A stretch of DNA of 64,000 nucleotides from Adiantum capillus-veneris (lineage: Eukaryota; Streptophyta; Polypodiopsida; Polypodiales; Pteridaceae), in NCBI GenBank assembly GCA_014529385.2, contig CM043943.1:158738247-158802246 (forward strand), in the 5' to 3' direction. Positions 54,797 through 64,000 of the stretch are shown piece after piece. Positions within the stretch are counted from its first letter, which is position 1. Every line of letters starts with the position of its first letter. Below the pieces are notes generated by a model, which did not search any database, had not been told where the DNA came from, and saw only the letters and a list, made by a program, of their open reading frames with translations. The translations under genes were made by a program, and so were the position numbers.

Positions 54797-56277
54797 TGTA
54801 ATGTAACATTTAATGGTCTAGTAACTTGTGTGTAGTGGAAAATAGCATGAACATAGTGAGCATTTCATTAGGATAGATTCCTAATGAGAATAACAAGAGT
54901 GATTGGGTGGAGAGAGCAACAAAAAGCATAACACCTAGTTAGATAGCATGAACAATACTTCAAAAGAGAGAGAAATTAAGCAATTGACAACAGTTGAGGA
55001 CTGGATTTGCATGGAGCCGGCCCCCCCTCCAAAAGGCTTTGTATTATGGTTTCTCACATCAAGAGAGAAATTTTACAATACAATTTCTTGTGTTCCTTCA
55101 ATACTAGCTAGTGCAATGAAGATGGAAGATTCATGCACTACACAAAACACTTAACAAACACAACATCAATTCCCGCACGGTCTCAGACCCAAGACCTCAC
55201 ACACCTTCAAAGATGGTGAGAGCTAGCGGGGTATGAGAGTAGATTGAGAGGAAGAAGGAGTATTCTTACGAGAAAGATGTACATCTCCTCAAATAATCAC
55301 TCATATTAGCATAGCTTAGCTTAGTAATTAGCATGGTAGAGGATATGATCATGCATCGAAGCTTGGCTCTTGGTTGGATTTGCATCACAAAGCCAAGAGT
55401 TGTTGGTGTAGGCCTCCCTTATCACAAGCTTGGAGTAGGAGATAAGATTTCCATTAAAGCTTGAGAAGGAGAGAGAGAGTCTTCTTGCTCCACACATGAG
55501 ATTGTGTGAGGGTGTGTGTGATAATGCCTTCCAAAAATCAGCCCCCTCTCTCTCTTGGTCAACCTCCCTTGCTAATTACTCATGCTACAGCCCTATTGGA
55601 CCTCCCTAGGCCTAGCTATTGGAAATTGAGCAGCATAAGTGATAGCCTTCTGACATGTGTCCCCCTTTCCCCTTTTTTGAGAGCTTTAGGTAATTATTTA
55701 ATTCAACTAAACTCTCATTGGACCCCTTTGCCTCCTGGCCGATAGGAATCAAGCAAGCCATTGGGCTGCTGAATGCTCATTGGTCGCCTTGGGAGACTGT
55801 CCGATAGTCTTCTAGAGAGCTTAATTCCTATTGGTTCTTTCATTAAGTGTTTTTAAATTAATTAAACTAGATTTACTCTAGCCTAATTCTCATTGGTACA
55901 CCTCCAAGGCCATCCAATAGGATTTGAGTACACCTTGTGGGCATCTGGCCCAGGGAGCTGACATGTGTCCCTCTTTCCCCTTGTGTACAAATGAAGCTGG
56001 TGAGTGTGTGGGTGTTTCTCTCTCATCCCCTACTTCTTGGGCTCACGCCCTCCTACGTAGGGCTTGACAAAGACTTTTTGGGACACACACAAAGCATCCA
56101 ATTCCCCTAAAGTTGACCTTTGGACACAACCGTTGAATTTTGGAACCTTAGCATTTTGGAAGTCTTAATGGGCTGAACCTTAAGGTCTTTTAAGCCCATT
56201 GTTTCACATAGCTCTTTTGTAGATGGCCCCCCTTTTGGATCCCTGTTTTCCCTCCTTTGGATCCCTACTGTGATCGG
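54797..56277 (-). repeat. LTR of chromovirus G, distal part (minus strand)
   Basis: On the minus strand the sequence ends CATTAAATGTTACATTACA at 54797, the CA end of an LTR, directly abutting the F fragment. Its start is at 63134, beyond element E, which splits it at 56277/63025. The region has repeated ATTGG/CCAAT elements (about 55590-55920) and two copies of GACATGTGTCCC(C/T)CTTTCCCC (about 55650 and 55962). No coding. Combined length about 1.6 kb. Confidence 0.65.
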
Positions 56278-58411
56278 TGTCGTGCAGCTCCGTTGACATG
56301 AAGAGAAAAAGAGAAGAGAAATGCAAGCTAAGATTCTTTGAAGCCTACACATTTAGTGACCAGTGATCAGGGCTTGTTAATAGGCCAAGTTTAATGATTA
56401 ATGTATGCCAGATGCGGCTTAAAATGGCCAACAGATGTCTTGGTAATGCTAAACAGTGAGATTCTTATTATGGTCATAGCTGGGGTTTATTAATCAAAGT
56501 CGAAGTACTTGAAGGGCTCTACGTGCCTGTCTTTACGGCTTGTCAATCAGAGCTACGGATAAGAAGTTATGACAGTTCTAAGTTGAGTCGATTACAGATA
56601 CGTACTGGATTGAGCACCTGCTGATAAAAGAACAAAGATGAAAGAAATGCATGACTCCAAAGTGCTCACTTTCAGGAGCATGGTGTTAGTTTTAGTTCGT
56701 CAATCGGGGTTTCGGTTGGCAAGATATGGCCAATTTAAGTATCATCGGGGGCCGGGTTCGAACCGCCTTGGTTGCCCTGATCAGTCACATTCATCTGGCT
56801 TAATGCAGTGCGGTGCCTGATGTGTATTGGAGAAATATGTTGTGTTCGACAATGCTTGCGTGGCATTTGTGCCAAATGTTATGCCTTACATTAACTATGG
56901 CCGCCAATGAAGGAAAAGCTTGGCATTGCCTTGGGAGCCGACATGTGTTCCGGACTGGAAGTCCCAAGCTTTGCCTTAGCCGGCATGTGTACCGGTCATA
57001 AAGTCTTTTGCAACATCGCATGGCCGGTAAGTGTACCCCGGATGCCGCCATTCAGAAGCTTAGCAATGCACTGCCCGATATGTATGCCAGATGTGGTGCC
57101 CTACAAGGGCATAAAGCCCTCCACCCAAGAGGTAAAAGGGTAAAAAGGCCACCCAATGAAGTGAAATGGCCGCCTGTTTCATAAATTAACGGATTTTTTT
57201 TAACCCTAATGTGAAGAGAGGATAGGCATGGCGAGCCCGATATGTATTCCAGATGTGGTGCCCTACAAGGGCATAAAGCCCTCCACCCAAGAGGTAAAAG
57301 GGTAAAAAGGCCGCCCAATGAAGTGAAATGGCCGCCTGTTTCATAAATTAAGGGATTTTTTTTTAACCCTAATGTGAAGAGAGGATAGGCATGGCGAGCT
57401 TAGCTGTAGCGACAGCGAGACAACAGCATTTTTGCTCGCACCGGCTAGTCGACTGCTCGGATGAGCCCGTCACCGAAAAGAATCTTCCTCAGGACCTCCT
57501 CGCGCTCATTTTTGGCATTGGTCCCGACGGATTCCACGTTGATCGATTTTTCCTGCCATGTCACCAAGGGGAAGGACCCATTAGCGATGTCGCTAATGGG
57601 TGTCTAAGTTTTTTTAGCAAGTGAAAATCCATGCAAGTATAAAGCAAAGGAGGGGCTCTACTTGAAGGGATTGTGTGGTTATTTTGACGCTCTCCCCTCA
57701 TCATCTTGTGGAAGGTCCTCTCTCCGGAAGAAGAAGCCAAATCTCCTAGGCTCTCTTAAAATTCTATTATCCTCTTAAGCTCTCATAAACCTCTTTAACC
57801 CCATAAGACAAATCTCCTAAGCTCCCATTAAAAGCTCCTAAGCTCTCATTAATCGCACTTAAGCTCTCTAATTCATAAACATGCTAAGCTTCTTAAGCTT
57901 GACAAGCCAAGCTTCATAGCGGAATCTCGCCCTTAAACAATCTAATCCTAATTTCCTTAAGCCAAACCTCTCTAATCTCATAAGCAAAACCTCTTTAATC
58001 CCATAAGCCAAACCTCTCTAAGCTCTCTAAGCCAATTCCCTAAACCCAGCCAAAGCTTCTAAGCCATCATTAGCCATGCGAATCGGGAAGCAGAAGCCAA
58101 ATCAGACGGCCATTGGAAGAAGAAACTCCTTTGCCTTAGCGGGAGGAAGTAGAAGGCAGTTCAAATCAGGTCATTGATAGTTTCTTTGATTAGCACCTGG
58201 ATTAAGCCAGGTTTCATCTTGTAAGGAGCATTAAGCCTCCATTAGTGATTGATTAACAATGGATTCTGTTGATTAACTGGAATTAGGCGAACTGCTTGTT
58301 TTAAACTCTATTGTTGTTAATTGTGTCTGCTGCACCTCTTTTCCCCGCACCTCTCACAGCCAGAGGCCCTTTGCATTCCCGGCTCACCTTTCGCACAATT
58401 ATCCCCCGACA
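56278..58411 (+). repeat. 5' LTR of element E
   Basis: Matches 60965-63024. It contains a 162-bp tandem duplication (57074-57235 and 57236-57398; unit starts CCCGATATGTAT and ends GGCATGGCGAG) that the 3' LTR lacks. 57770-58080 is a degenerate periodic stretch built from AAGCTCTC, CTCCTAAGC and TAAGCCAAACCTCTCTAA. GGTTCGAACC near 56756 resembles a tRNA B-box. The promoter was not located with certainty. Confidence 0.92.
57074..57398 (+). repeat. 162-bp tandem duplication, 5' LTR of E only
   Basis: Two adjacent units with a few substitutions (GCCAGATG against TTCCAGATG; CCACCCAATG against CCGCCCAATG). The 3' LTR has one unit. So either it arose after insertion or was lost from the other LTR. 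Confidence 0.9.
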
Positions 58412-58442
58412 TTCTTGGTGAACCTGATGCGAAACGAGCCGG

Positions 58443-59239
58443 GTGGGAGGACAGGATGGAATTCCAACAGAATTGAAGCAGTTAATAACAGATTACAACC
58501 TCAATAGATTTGATAAAAATCTAGTAGCAACAAATTTGTCAAAAATGTTGGGCTTAGTTCAGGGATTCTTGCAAGAAGTAAAAGCTATGAAGATGAAAAA
58601 GCAGCTTGATGATGCAGTGGAGATGGCACTTGATGACGTGCATGAGCAGTATGGAATTTTTCAAGAACATGATCCAGATGGACTCCTTGCATGCTATCAA
58701 GCGGAGATGAAGAGCGATGAATTCCAGAAGATCGGATGATTTCAACCTTTGAAGAAGTGGTAACCTCTGAGTTTAAAGATAAGTTCCGAGAACTGGCAGA
58801 GACATACCCCACACAGTGGGACTACTTTGCAGAAGGGTTTGTTCATGAAAGCTAAAAAATTAGCGAGTTAGCAATGAAGGAGATTAATGAGCGAAGTCAA
58901 ATTGTTTTCTATAAAGAAGAAGGGGATCATATGCAGTTTCTTAATTATGATCAATTTTGGGATCATATTTTTGCAAGAAGTAAAGCCAAGGCAAATACAT
59001 CTTTGGAAGTAGCAGATTCAACGACAAAGGACCATATTTTGAGCAACCGAGAAAAGGTACATAATGAATTTACTGCTGAAACACAAATATATGATTTTTT
59101 TTCAAAGATAGCTTGTATGGAAGTTACCTCGAATAATGGTTCTAGTGAAGAGCTAGACTGTACAACAAAATTTTTTCAAGCTATTGACCTTGGCATGGGA
59201 TGCTCTCAACAAGTCTATCAAGAAGATGAGCCACTATAG
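58443..59239 (+). pseudogene. Element E protein, N-terminal part, broken
   Basis: Frame 58443-58739 (ELKQLITDYNLNRFDKNLVA ... KMKKQLDDAVEMALDDVHEQ) is helix-rich. Its TGA overlaps an ATG (58736) of the next frame, 58736-58855 (EEVVTSEFKDKFRELAETYP). After a TAA, 58874-59239 continues (MKEINERSQIVFYKEEGDHM ...). The first frame is open back to the LTR without an ATG. Together they look like one protein broken by a shift and stops. No domain recognised. It is not an obvious Gag: no capsid motif and no zinc knuckle. Confidence 0.55.
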
Positions 59240-59460
59240 GCTTCTAATGGTTCTATTGGCACTATACCTGAGCAGGGCAGCATATTTATTACAGATGATT
59301 GCATAAACAAATCTATTATATATACAATAGCTGATGAAATGGCCAAGTCTGTGAATCTAACACAAGTTGTACCTGATAATGTCAATGAACCTATGGTTGC
59401 TTCTGGAAATATGTTTTTGATTCTATTATTACAAAAGCAGATTCCATAATTGATGGGTTT

Positions 59461-60381
59461 TTGGCCCAATCTGAAGGAGAAGGTTATAGCAGTTTGGGAG
59501 AGCTTTGTGATGCATGTACCCCTTCAGAGGGGGTGCTTGATGAACCTTTTCAAAGTAATAATGTCTTGCTAAGTAGCATGGATGTAGATGAGGAAGCTGA
59601 GGACGATATGGAAGATTGCCTACATCATGCTGATTGTAAACAGAATATTGACATGGGTTTTAAATCTATGCTTATATACGGGCTGCAAGAGGAGCCAACT
59701 CCTATAGCTTTGATGAATGTTGAGACTTCAAAGGGTGATTTTCTCGAGGATGTTATGGATGAATATCTACAGGATAAGGCTACTGTACATTATCAAACTC
59801 AAAATCTAGGTAAAGATCTCTCTGATGATACAGGTCCAGAAAGTCCTAAGGTTTTTTGTGATGGCTATGAAGCTAGAGGGGGTGATGATGCTAAATCATC
59901 CTTGATACTGCATAAAGTGCACACGGATTTTCATTTCTTTGGAAAATGTGCTAAATCTGGCTGGATTTGGATACTGTTCCTAGTAATTCTTATGTCAGTG
60001 ATGTCCTGGCTACCAGTAAAAGGGAGTCAAAATTCTTTAATTCTTGCTAGTAACGACCTTAAGTTACCAAAAGTTTATGAGATGTGGCTGCTGCACTATG
60101 CTTCAGGTGAAGCTCTAGTATATTGCGGAGGCCATCAATGCTATGTGATCTTAATGGTATTTGATCCAGGAGATTTGAAAGATCTTCTAAAGCAGGTTCA
60201 CTATGGATGGGTATTCTTGGGTATATACTGTGGTTTCTTTTTGCTAGATCCTAGGATAGCATATTTGGAGCAGAAATGCTTGAAGTTGATTGATTCAGAA
60301 TATGTATGTTCATGTGGATATTATGCTGCTCCAATATTGGGGAAATTCCTTATTATCCCATTTGATCCTGGGAGCTATTGA
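59461..60381 (+). CDS. Element E protein, C-terminal part with a membrane segment
   Basis: A 306-residue open frame, continuing protein-like sequence in an upstream frame (about 59240-59460). Residues ~1-150 are acidic (VDEEAEDDMEDCLHHADC). Residues ~165-188 form one strong hydrophobic segment (SGWIWILFLVILMSVMSWLP), a likely transmembrane helix. The remainder is mixed hydrophobic with several Cys (YCGGHQCYV; EYVCSCGYY). It ends at a TGA, 0.6 kb before the polypurine tract. It could be an envelope-like retroelement protein or a captured host gene; similarity to either was not recognised. Confidence 0.55.
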   Translation: MAQSEGEGYSSLGELCDACTPSEGVLDEPFQSNNVLLSSMDVDEEAEDDMEDCLHHADCKQNIDMGFKSMLIYGLQEEPTPIALMNVETSKGDFLEDVMDEYLQDKATVHYQTQNLGKDLSDDTGPESPKVFCDGYEARGGDDAKSSLILHKVHTDFHFFGKCAKSGWIWILFLVILMSVMSWLPVKGSQNSLILASNDLKLPKVYEMWLLHYASGEALVYCGGHQCYVILMVFDPGDLKDLLKQVHYGWVFLGIYCGFFLLDPRIAYLEQKCLKLIDSEYVCSCGYYAAPILGKFLIIPFDPGSY

Positions 60382-60964
60382 AGAGCAACTGGCAGATTCA
60401 AAGATCTCATTTATTTTCCTGTAGCAGGTTACTTAGCAGTAGATTTGTTTTTGGATGTATGATAAGGCAGAAGTGTTTTTGGTTATATGATCAATAAGCT
60501 TACATGGCCAGCTTCCAATTGACATCTTTGGACAACTGTTATAGTATATTCACATCTTTTGAGATGGTTCTGCTACCAGAACTTGAAGTAAAGGACTTGA
60601 CGACCATTCCGTTTGCAGACAGAGTAAGGCATACTTGAGCTTGACAGGGTTCCTTAAAGAGAGATGATGGTCAAGCCGTGTGCATAAGTAACTGGAGCAC
60701 TTGAGTCTGGCGCGGTTCACTAAATAGATTTTTTTAATAATTGAATGCTTTGGAGATACGCACTGCGGTTCAAAGATTTTTGATGGGACAACTACCAAAT
60801 AATTGAGCTAGACTATTGATGTTATGATTTGAACCTTATTTTGTTTTACATGTCTTTACCAATTACGTGAGCTTGATGACAAGTAGCTTAAGGTGTTTAT
60901 AACAGATGCAACTTGAAGACCGGTTGGCACAGACCGGAGGCTGTGCAGGTTCAGAGGGGGTGGA
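60382..60964 (+). other. 3' untranslated part and polypurine tract of element E
   Basis: No convincing frame. The end reads CAGAGGGGGTGGA (about 60952-60964), a polypurine-like tract directly before the LTR start TGTCGTGC. Confidence 0.65.
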
Positions 60965-63024
60965 TGTCGTGCAGCTCCGCTGCCATGAAGAGAAAAAGAG
61001 CAGAGAAATGCAAGCTAAGATTCTTTGAAGCCTACACATTTAGTGAGCAGTAATCAAGGCTTGTTAACAGGCCAAGTTTAATGATTAATGTATGCCAGAT
61101 GCGGCTTAAAAGGGCCAACAGATGTCTTGGTAATGCTAAACAATGAGTATGCTTATTACACTCATAGCTGGTGTTTATTAATCAAAGTCAAAGTACTTGA
61201 AGGGCTCTACGTGTCTGTCTTCTCTTTACGGCTCGTCAATCGGAGCTACGGATAAGAAGTTATGACAATTTTAAGTTGAGTCAATTGCAGATACGTACTG
61301 GATTGAGCACCTGCTGATAAAAGGTCAAAGATGAAAGAAATGCATGACTTCTAAGTGCTCACTTTCAAGAGCATGTCAGTATTTTCAGTTCATCAATCGG
61401 GGTTTCGGTTGGCAAGATATGGCCAATTTAAGTATCGCCGGGGGCCAGGTTCAAACCACCCTGGTCGCCTTGATCAGTCACATTCATCTGGCTTAATGCG
61501 GTGCGGTGCCCGATGTGTGTTGGAGAAAGATGTTGTGTTCGAAAATGCTTGCCCGGCATTTGTGCCAAATGTTATGCCTTACATTAATTATGGCCGCCAA
61601 TTAAGGAAAAGCTTGGCATTGCCTTGGCCGACATGTGTTCCGGACCTGAAGTCCCAAGCTTTGCATTAGCCGACATGTGTACCGGTCATAAAGTCTTTTG
61701 CAACATTGCATGGCCGGTAAGTGTGCCCGGATGCCGCCATTGGGAAGCTTAGCAATGCACTGCCCGACATGTATGCCAAATGTGGTGCCCTACAAGGGCA
61801 TAAAGCCCTCCACCCAAGAGGTAAAAAGGTAAAAAGGCCACCCAATGAAGTGAAATAGCAGCCCGTTTCATAAATCAAGGGTTTTTTTAAAACCCTAATG
61901 TGAAGAGAAGATAGGCATGGCGAGCTGAGCCGTAGCAGCAACGAGACAACAACGTTTTTGCTTGCGTCGGCTAGTCGAATGCTCGGATGAGCCCTCCACC
62001 GAAACGAATCTTCATCAAGACCTCCTCGCGCTCATTTTTGGAACTGGTCCCAACGGATTCCGCGTTGGTCGATTTTGCCTGCCACATCACCAAGGGAAAG
62101 GACCCATTAGTGACGTCGCTAATGGGTGTCTAAGTTTTTTTAGCAAGTGAAAATCCATGCAAGTATAAAGCAAAGGAGGGGCTCTACTTGAAGGGATCGT
62201 GTGGTTATTTTGATGCTCTCCCCTCATCATCTTGTGGAAGGTCCTCTCTCAAAGAAGCCAAAGCTCCTAGGCTCTCTTAAAACGCTATTATCCTCTTAAG
62301 CTCTCATAAACCTCTTTAACCCCATAAGCCAAATCTCCTAAGGTCTCATTAAAAGCTCCTAATCTCTCATTAATCGCACTTAAGCTCTCTAATCCATACC
62401 CATGCTAAGATTCTTAAGCTTGAAAAGCCAAGCTTCATAGCGGAATCTTGCCCATAAACAATGTAATCCTAATTTCCTTAAGCCAAACCTCTCTAATCTC
62501 ATAAGCGAAACCTCTTTAATCCCATAAGCCAAACCTCTCTAAGCTCTCTAAGCCAATTCCCTAAACCTAGCCAAAGCTTCTAAGCTCTCTAAGCTCTTCT
62601 AACCTCTTTAATCCCTTAAGCCAAACCTCTCTAAGCTCTCTAAGCCAATTCCCTAAACCTAGCCAAAGCTTCTAAGCCATCATTAGCCATTCGAATTGGG
62701 AAGCAGAAGGCAAATCAAACGGCCATTGGAAGAAGAAACTCCTTTGCCTTAGCGAGAGGAAGCAGAAGGCAGTTCAAATCAGGTAATTGATAATTTCTTT
62801 GATTAGCACCTGGATTAAGCCAGGTTTCATCTTGTAAGGAGCATTAAGCCTCCATTAGTGATTGATTAACCATGGATTCTGTTGATTAACTGGAATTAGG
62901 CGAACTGTTTGTTTTAAATTCTATTGTCGTTAATTGTGTATGCTGCACCTCTTTTTCCCACACCTCTCACAGCCAGGGGCCCGATGCCTTCTCGGCTCAC
63001 CTTTCGCACAATTATCCCCCGACA
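60965..63024 (+). repeat. 3' LTR of element E
   Basis: Matches 56278-58411 with scattered substitutions. It has its own ~88-bp duplication around 62520-62670 (TAAGCCAAACCTCTCTAAGC ... CCAAAGCTTCTAAG twice), absent from the 5' LTR. This and the 162-bp duplication explain the length difference (2060 against 2134 bp). Confidence 0.92.
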
Positions 63025-63134
63025 TCGGTCTGCTAACTTAACCAATATTCTAGCTTTTTCTCCACTGGCACTTCCCCATATTAAATGATCCATTTAAAAT
63101 CATTTAGGAGAATTAGATATTGATTATTATGACA
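63025..63134 (-). repeat. LTR of chromovirus G, proximal part (minus strand)
   Basis: On the minus strand, ATGATTTCAAGAGAGAGG leads into TAATGTCATAATAATC. Many plant chromoviruses end with a similar GAGGACGAC...CAAG.GGGGGAG-ATGTCA junction. So the LTR starts TGTCATAA at 63134 and is cut at 63025 by element E. It continues at 56277. Confidence 0.6.
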
Positions 63135-63419
63135 TTACCTCTCTCTTGAAATCATAGTCATCCTCGACTATGGTGTAGAGAAGATAAAGCATATTCATGA
63201 TTCCTTTTTGTTAGTGGGTAGAGGATCCCTATGTTACCCTACGACATCGTTCCAGAATGGATGACTAGTCCATTTGGCATCTCTGCACATTAGTCCTATC
63301 AATCTTCCATAGTAGAGTGAGAAGCTCTACTTGGTGTTCGGGAGACGTCGTCTTTGCAAACTTGATCTAAACATGCATACTACTTCATTTTTGTGCACAA
63401 TAAAGAAAAAGAGAGTCTT

Positions 63420-63600
63420 AAAAGACAAAAATTTTGTTCATTTTAAACATTTGTATGCCTTGCATCCATGTAGCATCTTCAAAAGGATAATTCTTAAACT
63501 TAATAAGATATCGTCGGAAAGTCTTACTGCCTCTTAGTACCTTGTCTTCATGTTGGAGAATGGACTCGGGCTACAACACCTCTTCTTGGTCCTCGATCTC
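63420..63600 (-). pseudogene. Chromodomain of chromovirus G
   Basis: After a TAG, the minus-strand frame reads PESILQHEDKVLRGSKTFRR and YLIKFKNYPFEDATWMQ. This matches the chromodomain of plant chromoviruses (P..IL..R...+......YLVKW..Y...DATWE). Chromodomains steer integration to modified chromatin. One stop separates it from the integrase tail. The aromatic residues Y, F and W expected for histone-mark binding are largely kept (K-F in place of K-W). Confidence 0.8.
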
Positions 63601-64000
63601 CGGTGGGTCTTCAATAGTTGGTTCTTGAGGTGGCTCTCCTTTGTAAGGCTTTAGTTGGCTCACATGGAAAGCATTTTGTATGAGCCAATGGTTGGGCAAC
63701 TTGAGTTGATAGGCCATCTCATTGATTGGCCTAAGAATTTGGAAGGGACCATAGTACCTTTTTGCTAACTTAGCATAGTACTTTTGGTGTCCCGTAGGAT
63801 TCTTGCCCATCGTGTGCCTTAATTGAGCCTTGGGAAATTTGAGTAAGACCCAATCATTTTCTTTAAAGGCTTGGTCTCTTTTGTGCTTGTCAGCAGCAGC
63901 AGCCTTTTGCCTTTGCTGTGAGATAGAGATAGCATCCTTAATCTTTTGGAAAGATTCTTGTAGGTCTCGGTTATACTCATCTACAACGAAGATCTTCCCG
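63571..64000 (-). pseudogene. Integrase C-terminal region of chromovirus G, runs off the window
   Basis: The minus-strand translation from the window edge gives [20 protein letters not shown], then [20 protein letters not shown] and [17 protein letters not shown], the GPY/F module and the FHVS-LK motif of chromovirus integrases. The reading frame is open from the edge to the TAG just before the chromodomain. The core integrase and RT lie beyond base 64000. The RT of F belongs to a different lineage. Confidence 0.9.

Larger units (their letters stand above)
56278..63024 (+). mobile_element. Element E: complete non-autonomous LTR retroelement with 2.1-kb LTRs
   Basis: LTRs 56278-58411 and 60965-63024 are very similar, open TGTCG and close CGACA (5-bp inverted ends). 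They are flanked by TCGG on both sides (56274-56277, 63025-63028). The 2.55-kb interior has a polypurine tract before the 3' LTR and one broken gene for an unknown membrane protein, but no Gag, protease, RT or integrase that I recognise. This is the layout of a LARD-type element, except that it carries protein-coding sequence. It is inserted in the LTR of chromovirus G and looks like the youngest insertion in the window. Confidence 0.88.

Overview
This window looks like nuclear heterochromatin from a land plant with a large, repeat-rich genome. The evidence is Ty3/gypsy polyproteins of plant type (Athila/Tat-like RT, a chromovirus with a chromodomain), primer sites matching plant tRNA-Asp, very long (CT)n/(GA)n/(CA)n microsatellites, and CG-to-TG/CA decay. 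A fern or gymnosperm would fit, but the sequence alone does not decide. I found no convincing host gene, rRNA gene, complete tRNA gene or CRISPR array. Almost everything recognisable is a retroelement, mostly broken.

Layout. 1-7012: Ty3/gypsy element H (+), with protease, RT, RNase H and integrase relics, a 400-bp tandem duplication over its PPT/LTR junction, and a 3.3-kb LTR swollen by microsatellites. 7013-7473: protease fragment of family A. 7474-15286: a candidate LTR and primer site, a gag relic whose second half is inverted in place, and a family A 3' LTR split by a 2.9-kb block. 15287-21312: AT-rich, mostly uninterpretable, with a regularly spaced palindrome array. 21318-29896: element B1, complete with LTRs, an ATCCC target duplication, a tRNA-Asp primer site, six near-identical 20-bp palindromes in its leader, gag, two protease-like domains and a W-x-P-K repeat region, but no RT, RNase H or integrase. 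30730-46825: a second B copy (B2/B3) split by a minus-strand family A element (33954-43287), which also has protease-like domains and no RT. 47440-50340: Athila/Tat-like element F, then a LINE fragment and a minus-strand retroelement end. 53700-54796: further F fragments. 54797-63134: chromovirus G LTR (minus), itself split by complete element E (56278-63024), which has 2.1-kb LTRs and only an unrecognised membrane protein inside. 63420-64000: chromodomain and integrase tail of G.

How the parts fit. The window holds at least two nesting series: A inside B, and E inside G inside F. B, A and E appear non-autonomous, since they keep cis signals (LTR, primer site, PPT) but show no polymerase or integrase. 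If mobile, they must borrow these from elements such as H, F or G. The best candidates for something undescribed are the ~280-bp-spaced palindrome arrays, the gag/protease/W-x-P-K architecture lacking RT, and the membrane-protein element E.
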